Of a stretch of 14,574 nt of DNA, positions 1 to 6,353 are shown piece after piece. The DNA lies in NCBI GenBank assembly GCA_021793595.1, contig JAJYSL010000097.1:1-14574 (forward strand), in the 5' to 3' direction. The stretch comes from Acidobacteriota bacterium. Its GTDB lineage: Bacteria > Acidobacteriota > Terriglobia > Terriglobales > Acidobacteriaceae. Both the position numbers and the translations under genes were made by a program. The notes beneath the pieces were generated by a model. That model made no database searches, was not told where the DNA came from, and saw only the letters and a list, made by a program, of their open reading frames with translations. The first letter of the stretch is position 1; every line of letters starts with the position of its first letter.

Positions 1-2
1 GC

Positions 3-173
3 CATCGACCAGATGGCGCGGCAGAATCCCGCACCGCCCCGATCCGCTCCTTTGATCGCAGCCACCTCTCCCTCGGCTCATTCGATCCGCTCCTCGCAGA
101 TTTAGACACTTGCACCACGGACTGCTATCGCGGCTATCGTATGCCCAGCCTTTATCCCGGAGTGCAGTGGTAG
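3..173 (+). CDS. Possible 3' end of an unidentified gene
   Basis: The frame starting at base 3 stays open for 56 codons to a TAG at 171-173, and its peptide ends in SLYPGVQW. I do not recognise the product. A second frame, starting at base 1, is also open until a TAG at about 103, and the two cannot be separated confidently from base composition. The frame-3 reading is preferred only because it is longer. If real, it is the tail of a gene that starts before the window and runs in the same direction as the acyltransferase downstream. Confidence 0.3.
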   Translation, partial: HRPDGAAESRTAPIRSFDRSHLSLGSFDPLLADLDTCTTDCYRGYRMPSLYPGVQW

Positions 174-215
174 TCGCTGTCCGAGACAATTCAACATGGA
201 GCAGGGAGAGTAACC

Positions 216-249
216 CTTGCTGGCTGATTCTAGCGAGTCAGCCGGCAAG
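216..249 (+). other. 12-bp hairpin next to the acyltransferase start
   Basis: The arms CTTGCTGGCTGA (216-227) and TCAGCCGGCAAG (238-249) pair over 12 bp with one G-U wobble, around a 10-base loop. The right arm ends 8 bases before the ATG at 258 and covers the place where a ribosome binding site would lie. No T-run follows it, so it is not a classic intrinsic terminator. It may end the upstream transcript or mask initiation of the acyltransferase. Confidence 0.55.
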
Positions 250-257
250 TAATTTGC

Positions 258-1358
258 ATGCTAAGTAAATCCCTCAATAGCCCAATTCGGAAGCCATCAA
301 GCATTCACCATCAATCCTTGGATGGATTGAGAGGCATCGCCGTAATCATGGTTCTCCTGTTTCACGCTGAACCTGACTTAGGTAGGTGGGTGCATTTGGG
401 ATATACCGGCGTCGCGCTGTTTTTTGTGTTATCTGGCTTCTTGATCACCGGTATTCTGATGGACAGCCGCAAAGCGGTTAACTATTTCCGATCATTTTAT
501 GCGCGACGTGCTCTTCGGATATTCCCTGTTTATTATTGGACTCTTCTCTTTTTGTTTCTGATAGTGCCATGGGTTTTCCCCACGGCCGGCATACCACCGG
601 CGCACGATCGAATCTTCTATCTACTGTATCTAAACAATTGGACCAGATTCCTCCACGAACCCAACAATCTCCCCTACGCAGGGCATTTATGGTCATTATC
701 AGTCGAAGAACAGTTCTACTGGCTCTGGCCCTTGGTAATCTTCAGAACGCCAGAAAGAGCGTTGAAATGGATTTGCGTGGGCGCAATGATCCTGGGTATT
801 GGGGTCGCTGTATACCTTAGCCATGCAGGTGCGTCATCCGACAGTATCGGAAGAAATACTTTCGTTGCGCTGCCGAGCTTGATGCTTGGCGCTCTGTGCG
901 CCATCTTTTTTCGTCATCCGCCAGCCGTGGCTCATATGAAAAGGTGGTCGAGATCTATTCTTCTCATCGGGTTCGGTCTTGCCGCCTTTTTTGCAATCTC
1001 CTCTAGAAGCCGCTATAACGGCTCGTCAATCGGGTGGTTCAGCGGTATGGGCCTTAATTTGGCCTTTGCAATTTTTCTTCTGAGTGCGATGTTGGGGCCT
1101 GCGGTTTACAGGCGCTTTCTCGCCCTTGGTCCGCTCCGGAAAATCGGTCGGTATAGCTATGGGATGTATGTTTATCACATACCCTTCTATACATTTTTCA
1201 ATCATTCCCATCTTTTTTCGCCGGGTCCGATAAGAGCGTTCGTTCGCATAGTTTTGGTTTTTATCCTTGCCGCTCTCAGTTACGAGATTTTGGAGAAGCG
1301 GATCAATTCGCTTAAAGACAACTTCCGAACAAAGTATTCCGCGTCCTCGACGGTTTGA
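258..1358 (+). CDS. Acyltransferase family 3 (OafA/YrhL-like) membrane protein
   Basis: This is a 366-residue polytopic membrane protein, the usual length for the acyltransferase 3 family. These proteins move acetyl or other acyl groups onto surface sugars such as O-antigen, exopolysaccharide or peptidoglycan. Visible hallmarks are the N-terminal SLDGLRGIAV block (residues 20-29), the likely catalytic His36 in LLFHAEPD, the ARRALRIFP block (82-90), and HLWSLSVEEQFYWLWP (143-158), followed by repeated hydrophobic helices. The ATG at 258 leaves 19 residues before the first conserved block, which fits the family. No clear Shine-Dalgarno sequence precedes it, and a hairpin occupies that site. Hand counts over a few 60-base lines give roughly 40-45% GC, against well over 60% in parts of the DPP-IV gene, which suggests horizontal acquisition. 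The acylated substrate cannot be told from the sequence. Confidence 0.93.
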   Translation: MLSKSLNSPIRKPSSIHHQSLDGLRGIAVIMVLLFHAEPDLGRWVHLGYTGVALFFVLSGFLITGILMDSRKAVNYFRSFYARRALRIFPVYYWTLLFLFLIVPWVFPTAGIPPAHDRIFYLLYLNNWTRFLHEPNNLPYAGHLWSLSVEEQFYWLWPLVIFRTPERALKWICVGAMILGIGVAVYLSHAGASSDSIGRNTFVALPSLMLGALCAIFFRHPPAVAHMKRWSRSILLIGFGLAAFFAISSRSRYNGSSIGWFSGMGLNLAFAIFLLSAMLGPAVYRRFLALGPLRKIGRYSYGMYVYHIPFYTFFNHSHLFSPGPIRAFVRIVLVFILAALSYEILEKRINSLKDNFRTKYSASSTV

Positions 1359-1452
1359 CGTCCGTTTCTTCCTTGATTTAACAGCTCTCCTTCCCGTCAA
1401 CTCTTTTTCACCCGCTCGTTACAGAAACAAGACGTTCCCGCAATACTTCCGG

Positions 1453-1496
1453 CCTACGCGCTGTCATCGGGAGATTTTGCCCATGACAGCCGTAGG
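1453..1496. other. Long imperfect hairpin in a convergent gap
   Basis: CCTACG (1453-1458), CTGTCAT (1461-1467) and GGG (1469-1471) pair with CCC (1480-1482), ATGACAG (1483-1489) and CGTAGG (1491-1496). That is 16 bp interrupted by a small internal loop and one bulged C, closing on an 8-base loop. It lies between the stop codons of the acyltransferase and the nucleotidase, which point towards each other, so a bidirectional terminator role is possible. Neither side has a T-run, so a REP-like palindrome is an equal alternative. The rest of 1359-1629 holds no convincing gene. Confidence 0.5.
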
Positions 1497-1629
1497 GATC
1501 ATTCGTACAAATTATCGGAAAGCACTCTTCACCGGCCTCGCAGCGATAGACTCGGTGCGAGAGCGCAGCTGTGCGGAGAAAGGTCTCAAGCCCCACTCGC
1601 AGCGTGACTCTTTGCCGGGTGCCGACCTT

Positions 1630-2157
1630 TCAGCCAAGAAACATTGCATCCACGTCTTGCCAGCTGCTCACGCGACGATATCCGGTTGTGTTCACGTTAT
1701 GAGGCGCAGTAAATAGAATGCCTTCGCCCTGGAAGGAAGCTAGGTTGCGCGGCATGTCGTCGATCAGAAAATCCGCATGCACAATACTTTTATCGCCGCA
1801 GAAGACGAAATTCTGCGGAGAAAGAAAATCGTAGTGGCGACGCAGCCAGCGATATTTTGAACTGAACGAACTCGGGAACGCCATCGCAGCCGTTGCGATA
1901 AAGATCTGGTAGCGGCGGCTCAGCCGCAACAGCACTTCCTGGCTGCCCTCGATAACGGGAATCTCCTCAAAAAAACCGTCGCTCAACAAATAGGAGTCGA
2001 TCAGCTCCTGGCCTTTCGGCGGAAGCACCTGCCACAGCCACTTGCCTTGAATGTCCTGTTTGGTGATTAAGGTCTTTTGTTCGCGGCTGTAGCGGGCCAG
2101 CAATTCGCCCAGCGTATCCGCCATCACCTCATCCATGTCCACGGCGATTCGCTGCAT
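1630..2157 (-). CDS. 5'(3')-deoxyribonucleotidase-like HAD phosphatase
   Basis: This 175-residue protein resembles the NT5C group of the haloacid dehalogenase superfamily, small cytosolic phosphatases that dephosphorylate deoxynucleoside monophosphates. It shows the HAD nucleophile motif at the N terminus (VDMDEV, Asp7 and Asp9), a motif II threonine in IATAA (Thr89), a lysine candidate for motif III in SSKYRW (Lys101), and the acidic motif IV FLIDDMPRN (Asp133 and Asp134). It starts 12 bp after the zinc-ribbon gene ends, so the two are probably co-transcribed leftwards. True substrates in bacterial members are often unknown, so phosphatase fold is the firm part and dNMP specificity is inference. 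The gene appears intact. Confidence 0.85.
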   Translation of the reverse strand: MQRIAVDMDEVMADTLGELLARYSREQKTLITKQDIQGKWLWQVLPPKGQELIDSYLLSDGFFEEIPVIEGSQEVLLRLSRRYQIFIATAAMAFPSSFSSKYRWLRRHYDFLSPQNFVFCGDKSIVHADFLIDDMPRNLASFQGEGILFTAPHNVNTTGYRRVSSWQDVDAMFLG

Positions 2158-2169
2158 ACGGATCAGCCG

Positions 2170-2985
2170 TTATTCCTCTCGCTGTGGACGGTCGGAGCCG
2201 GTCGGCTGGGGGTGCGACCCATCTTTCGCCAAGCCAGCCGGCTTTTTCGGCGCCGACGGCAAATGCATGGCATCGCTCAGATCGATCGCAGGATTGAAGT
2301 AGAGAAATCGCCCGCAGGATTCGCAAAAATGCACTGCCCCCTGGCGAATTTCATTCCACCGCTGCGGCCGAACCATCATCTGACATGCGGAACAACGCTG
2401 CTGCTCGACGGTCGCAATCGGCACCTTGTGCGCCTGGGCCATTCGGTCGTAGTTCGCCAGCAATTCCGGGTCCGCCGCCTGACGCGCCGCATCGCGTTGC
2501 CGATACAGCTCCGCCAGTTTCACCTTGTCGCGGTCGCGCCCCAGTTGCGACTTCGCCTTTTCCGTCTCCAGCAATTGCATTTGATTGGCGCGCGTTTCAT
2601 GCAACAACCGCTGCTTCACCTCCAGCGCTTCGGTTTCCATCAGGCTGGCAAATTCCAGCTCGTCTATGCGATCGATTTCCTTCTTGCAGAACTTCAGCTG
2701 ATGCTCCAGCGCTTTTACCTGGCCGTCGCTTTTGGCATCGTTCAGCTGAATACGATAGCGCGCACTTTTCTCGCGCATATCTTCCGCATCCAGCTCCAGC
2801 CGGCGTCGCAGTGACGCCTCTTTGGCAAGCGCCGTCGCAACTTGCTCCAGCAGGCGTCCGGTATCGTAGAGCGCCGCTTCGCGCACCTCCACCCGCCCGG
2901 TATATTGCACAATCTGCAGGCTCAACGCCTGCGCCTGCTGCTCCAGCTCCTGCAGTTGAACGAGTTTTTCCAGTTTTTCGTGCAT
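2170..2985 (-). CDS. Coiled-coil protein with C4 zinc ribbon (CT398/HP0958-like)
   Basis: This 271-residue protein has a long heptad-like, charged N-terminal region (about 1-175) expected to form an antiparallel coiled-coil hairpin. A C4 zinc ribbon follows with Cys198/Cys201 (CSAC) and Cys221/Cys224 (CESC), then a basic, proline-rich tail of about 35 residues. This is the architecture of the family that includes CT398, HP0958 (FlgZ) and Rv2229c, some of which bind RNA or secretion/flagellar partners. The reading frame is open further upstream to 3120, but the ATG at 2985 is chosen because MHEKLEKLVQLQELE is the usual family start and the upstream residues are not coiled coil. No Shine-Dalgarno is visible before it. 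It is the first gene of a pair with the nucleotidase. The Nif3-like neighbour often seen with this family is absent here. Confidence 0.85.
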   Translation of the reverse strand: MHEKLEKLVQLQELEQQAQALSLQIVQYTGRVEVREAALYDTGRLLEQVATALAKEASLRRRLELDAEDMREKSARYRIQLNDAKSDGQVKALEHQLKFCKKEIDRIDELEFASLMETEALEVKQRLLHETRANQMQLLETEKAKSQLGRDRDKVKLAELYRQRDAARQAADPELLANYDRMAQAHKVPIATVEQQRCSACQMMVRPQRWNEIRQGAVHFCESCGRFLYFNPAIDLSDAMHLPSAPKKPAGLAKDGSHPQPTGSDRPQREE

Positions 2986-3117
2986 AGGAGGAAGGCTAAA
3001 AACGCAGTCTAGCACGGACGCCGTCGCCAGTGCTGCCCACCGCATCGCACCCAGCCACAAAATGCTCGGCAATTCCGCGCGGGCTCGGCCCCGCCAGGTC
3101 GCGCTCTTGCCGAAAAA

Positions 3118-3144
3118 CACGGAAAATCCGTGGCTCTATACAAT
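3118..3144 (+). promoter_or_regulatory. Probable promoter of the DPP-IV gene with a palindrome
   Basis: TACAAT (3139-3144) is a 5/6 match to a -10 box and would start a transcript about 16 bases before the ATG at 3167. Just upstream is the perfect palindrome CACGGA-AAA-TCCGTG (3118-3132), which occupies the -35 position. No good TTGACA-like box is present at 17 bp, so the palindrome may be a regulator site. Confidence 0.35.
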
Positions 3145-3166
3145 AGATGCTGGAGTTTTGACCTAC

Positions 3167-5404
3167 ATGCGAAAAGCGCTTTTGCTGGTGGCCTTGTGTT
3201 GTACTGCATTCAGCGCCATTGCCCAAACACCCCCCCAAGGGCAAGGCAAAGTTTGGACCAACGCCGACATCTGGCAACCCGGTGGCCCTCTTGGACGCCC
3301 TCCGCAAGAATTTCTTTGGCGTCCCGATAGCGACAGCGTCACCTATCTCTCCGGCGACACGGAGCACGGCCAGCCCCATGACCTGATCGCCGTCAGCGCC
3401 GCCAACGGCACGGCCTCCGTATTGGTACCCGAAACTCGACTGGCCGCCATCTACGGCGCGAAAAACGATGAGCGCGACCGCGACCATCGCTCCCGCTACC
3501 ATGTCTCCAGCTACCATTGGTCGCCGGACTCCAAGCATCTGCTCTTCGACAACACCGGCACCCTGTGGATCTACGACATGCGGAAAGATACAGCGGTAGA
3601 CGTCGCCAGCACCGGAGCAGGCAGCGGCGACGATCCCAAATTTTCTCCCGACGGCAAATCCGTTTCCTTTGTCCGCGATCACAATCTGCATGTGCTGTCG
3701 CTGGACAGTAAGCACGACACCGCGCTGACCAGCACCACCGAAGCAACCCTGCTCAATGGCGAAGTTGATTGGGTGTATGAAGAAGAGCTTGACGTCCGCA
3801 GCAATTATTTCTGGTCGCCGGACTCGACGCACATCGCCTATCTGCAAATGGATGAGAACACCGTCCCCACCTATCCCATTACAGACTGGATCCCGACCCA
3901 CAGCACGGTCGACCAGCAACGCTATCCCCAACCGGGCGATCCCAACCCCGGCGTGCGCGTCGGTATTGTTGGCGCCAATGGCGGTGATACGTTGTGGCTC
4001 CGCGTGCCGGTGAGCCAGCACAACGACTATATTCCCCGCTTCGGTTGGCTCGACGCCAATCACGTGTGGATTGAGGTCCTGCGCCGCGACCATCGCCATC
4101 TGGAGTTATTTTTTGCCAACACAGAAACCGGCGCCATTCGCAGCGTGCTGCAGGAAACCGCCAATAAGTTCTTCGATGAAGCCTACAATGTCTGGTTTTT
4201 GAAGAAGGGTCAGTTCTTGTGGAGCAGCTGGCGCGACGGCAACACCCACCTCTACCTCTATCGCTACGACACCGCTCATCCAACCGCATCCGGTGCAACA
4301 CTGGTCCGGCAACTGACGCATGGCAATTGGGAAGTGCTCAGCGTCGCCGGCATCGATCGGAAAAAACGAATCGTCTACTACACCTCCAACGAGACCGATC
4401 CGCGGGAAGAAATGCTGTGGCAAATCGGGCTCGACGGCTCCGGGAAAAAACTGGTCAGCACCACGCACGGCGTCCATCACATCACGCTGTCACCTGACGC
4501 GACCCATTACGTTGACTCTGCCTCCAGCACGATGCAGCCTCCCGTGGTCAGCGCTTGCAGCGTGAGCGGCCCCTGCATGCCCTTCTGGAATTCGCGCCCT
4601 CTGGATGGATACAATCTAGTCGCGCCGATCATGTTTACCGGCAAAGCCACCGACGGCACCACCTTATATGGGGAACTGCTCTTGCCGCCCAACCTGCACG
4701 CAGCCGCCAGCGTTCCGCTGATTGTGAATCCTTATGGTGGCCCGCATGCCCAGGTTGTCCGCAACCAGTTCGACGGCCAGGCTTTCTTCTTCGATCAGTT
4801 ATTGCTTCAGCACGGTTTCGCGGTTCTGCATGTCGACAACCGCGGCATGGGCAACCGGGATCGAACATTTCAAGAAGCTGCGTATCGCGACTTCGGCCCG
4901 GTGCAGCTGCAGGATCAGCTGGCCATGGTCGATCAGGTGTTGCAGCAATATCCCCAGCTGGACTCCAAGAGAATGGGCTGGTGGGGTTGGAGCTGGGGCG
5001 GCACCTTCACCCTGTATGCCATGACCCACTCCGACCGCTTTGTCACTGGAGTTTGTGTCGCCCCGGTCACCAACTGGCGCTTGTACGATTCCATCTATAC
5101 GGAGCGCTATCTCGGCCTGCCGGATGAAAATCAAAAAATCTATACAGATGATTCGGTCATCACCAACGCCTCCCACCTGCATGGAAGCCTGCTGATGGTG
5201 CAGGGAACCGGCGATGACAACGTTCACATGCAAAACACCATTCAGATGATTCAGCAATTTGTAACTGCAAATGTTCCATATAGGTTGTTACTGTACCCGC
5301 GCAAGACTCATTCGATTGCAGGATCGCCTGCGCGGACCCATTTGTTCGATGCGATTCTGCAGCAATTTGAAACCGGCCTGCGGCCCTCCGCAGCCGGTCG
5401 GTAG
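3167..5404 (+). CDS. Secreted prolyl dipeptidyl peptidase, S9B/DPP-IV type
   Basis: This 745-residue serine exopeptidase of the DPP-IV family removes N-terminal dipeptides from peptides, preferentially after proline or alanine. A signal peptide is clear (MRKALLLVALCCTAFSAIAQ, residues 1-20), so it acts in the periplasm or outside. The N-terminal half is a beta-propeller with repeated WSPDS-type motifs. It carries DWVYEEE (201-207), the double-Glu motif that in human DPP4 anchors the substrate amino terminus. The C-terminal alpha/beta hydrolase domain has nucleophile Ser609 in GWSWGG, acid Asp683 in GTGDDNVH and His715 in RKTHSIAG. All three catalytic residues are present and the length is normal. 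The frame is open upstream to 3062, but the ATG at 3167 is preferred: it begins the signal peptide and has GGAG 11 bases upstream. The next gene follows after 17 bp. Confidence 0.94.
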   Translation: MRKALLLVALCCTAFSAIAQTPPQGQGKVWTNADIWQPGGPLGRPPQEFLWRPDSDSVTYLSGDTEHGQPHDLIAVSAANGTASVLVPETRLAAIYGAKNDERDRDHRSRYHVSSYHWSPDSKHLLFDNTGTLWIYDMRKDTAVDVASTGAGSGDDPKFSPDGKSVSFVRDHNLHVLSLDSKHDTALTSTTEATLLNGEVDWVYEEELDVRSNYFWSPDSTHIAYLQMDENTVPTYPITDWIPTHSTVDQQRYPQPGDPNPGVRVGIVGANGGDTLWLRVPVSQHNDYIPRFGWLDANHVWIEVLRRDHRHLELFFANTETGAIRSVLQETANKFFDEAYNVWFLKKGQFLWSSWRDGNTHLYLYRYDTAHPTASGATLVRQLTHGNWEVLSVAGIDRKKRIVYYTSNETDPREEMLWQIGLDGSGKKLVSTTHGVHHITLSPDATHYVDSASSTMQPPVVSACSVSGPCMPFWNSRPLDGYNLVAPIMFTGKATDGTTLYGELLLPPNLHAAASVPLIVNPYGGPHAQVVRNQFDGQAFFFDQLLLQHGFAVLHVDNRGMGNRDRTFQEAAYRDFGPVQLQDQLAMVDQVLQQYPQLDSKRMGWWGWSWGGTFTLYAMTHSDRFVTGVCVAPVTNWRLYDSIYTERYLGLPDENQKIYTDDSVITNASHLHGSLLMVQGTGDDNVHMQNTIQMIQQFVTANVPYRLLLYPRKTHSIAGSPARTHLFDAILQQFETGLRPSAAGR

Positions 5405-5421
5405 ATAGGAGCTACCTGCAT

Positions 5422-6324
5422 ATGCCTCACCCAGCCGAAGGCCCGCACACCCATGATTTAGTACGCGGTCGCACTACCGTCGGCGACTTTGAACTCACCG
5501 TCTGCACCGACGGAACCTACCTGTTAGACGGCGGCGCAATGTTCGGCGTAGTCCCCAAGCCAATGTGGGAGAAACGCGCTCCCGCCGACGAAAAAAACCG
5601 AATTCTGTTAGGCGCGAACACCGTAATCGTACGAACCGGCCGCCACACCGTGGCCATTGAGACCGGCCTGGGAAACAAGCTGTCGCCCAAGCTGCGAGAC
5701 ATATACAAATCCAGCCAGTTGCTGCCAAATAGTCTGGAAGCAGCGGGCGTGCGGCCAGAGGAAGTCACCATCGTCATCAACTCCCATCTGCATTTCGATC
5801 ACTGCGGATGGAACACGGTGCGCAGCGAGTCCGGCCAGATTGCTCCCATGTTTCCCAACGCCCATTACTTTGCCCATCAAGGCGAGGTGGAGCATGGCCA
5901 TCGTCAATTGGATCGCGATCGCATCAGCTACATCAGCGACAATTACGATCCGCTGATCGCATCCGGACAGATGACCCTGTTAGAAGGGCACACCCCGGGA
6001 AAGATATTTCAAATTGTTCCGGGAATTGCGTGCGAATTGTTTCCTGGCCACACCGCGCAGTTAATGGCGGTCCATATCGATTCCGCCGGCAAGCGCGCCA
6101 CCTACATTTCAGATTTGATTCCGACCAGCGCGCACTTGGATAGCACATGGGTCATGGGCTACGATCTATTTCCGCTAACCTGCATCGAAGAGCGCAAGCG
6201 TTTTTATCGCCACGCGATTCCAGAAAAGTGGCTGGTCCTGTTCACCCACGATCACGATCGTCCCATGGGCAGGATTGGTGTCAACGAGAAGGGAAAACCG
6301 ATCCTGCGCCCAATTGAAGAATAA
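5422..6324 (+). CDS. Metallo-beta-lactamase-fold hydrolase
   Basis: This 300-residue protein has an intact binuclear metal site: HLHFDH (His122, His124, Asp126, His127), His210 in FPGHT, bridging Asp231 in YISDLIP, and His276 in LFTHDHD. The overall layout resembles the quorum-quenching lactonase/AttM-like and related small-molecule hydrolase branch, but the substrate cannot be assigned. No signal peptide is seen, so it is probably cytoplasmic. The start has AGGAG about 10 bases upstream and lies 17 bp after the DPP-IV stop, so the two genes are almost certainly one transcript. Its gene ends 29 bp before the convergent S53 peptidase gene. A role in peptide-product or lactone metabolism is only inference from this context. 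Confidence 0.88.
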   Translation: MPHPAEGPHTHDLVRGRTTVGDFELTVCTDGTYLLDGGAMFGVVPKPMWEKRAPADEKNRILLGANTVIVRTGRHTVAIETGLGNKLSPKLRDIYKSSQLLPNSLEAAGVRPEEVTIVINSHLHFDHCGWNTVRSESGQIAPMFPNAHYFAHQGEVEHGHRQLDRDRISYISDNYDPLIASGQMTLLEGHTPGKIFQIVPGIACELFPGHTAQLMAVHIDSAGKRATYISDLIPTSAHLDSTWVMGYDLFPLTCIEERKRFYRHAIPEKWLVLFTHDHDRPMGRIGVNEKGKPILRPIEE

Positions 6325-6325
6325 A

Positions 6326-6344
6326 TGTAACTATTAAAGTTACA
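6326..6344. other. Small AT-rich palindrome in a 29-bp convergent gap
   Basis: TGTAACT (6326-6332) and AGTTACA (6338-6344) form a perfect 7-bp stem around a 5-base loop. It is nearly all of the space between the stops of the metallo-hydrolase and the S53 peptidase. It is too weak and AT-rich to call an intrinsic terminator with confidence. Confidence 0.35.
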
Positions 6345-6353
6345 CTTGCCGAC

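Noticed and set aside
1359..1629. A tRNA or small RNA gene in the convergent gap
   Set aside because: No cloverleaf, no T-loop-like GTTCGAATC segment and no CCA end could be found on either strand.
1578..1631. Inverted repeat GAAAGGTC ... GACCTTTC overlapping the nucleotidase stop
   Set aside because: The 8-bp arms are 38 bases apart and the bases between do not extend the pairing, so chance is likely.
2077..2814. Plus-strand frame of 245 codons across the nucleotidase/zinc-ribbon pair
   Set aside because: It spans the junction of two well-supported minus-strand genes and has no motif of its own.
2996..4099. Long minus-strand frame (367 codons) opposite the DPP-IV gene
   Set aside because: The plus strand carries an intact DPP-IV-type peptidase with all catalytic residues. 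The antisense peptide shows no domain and is explained by GC-rich codon structure.
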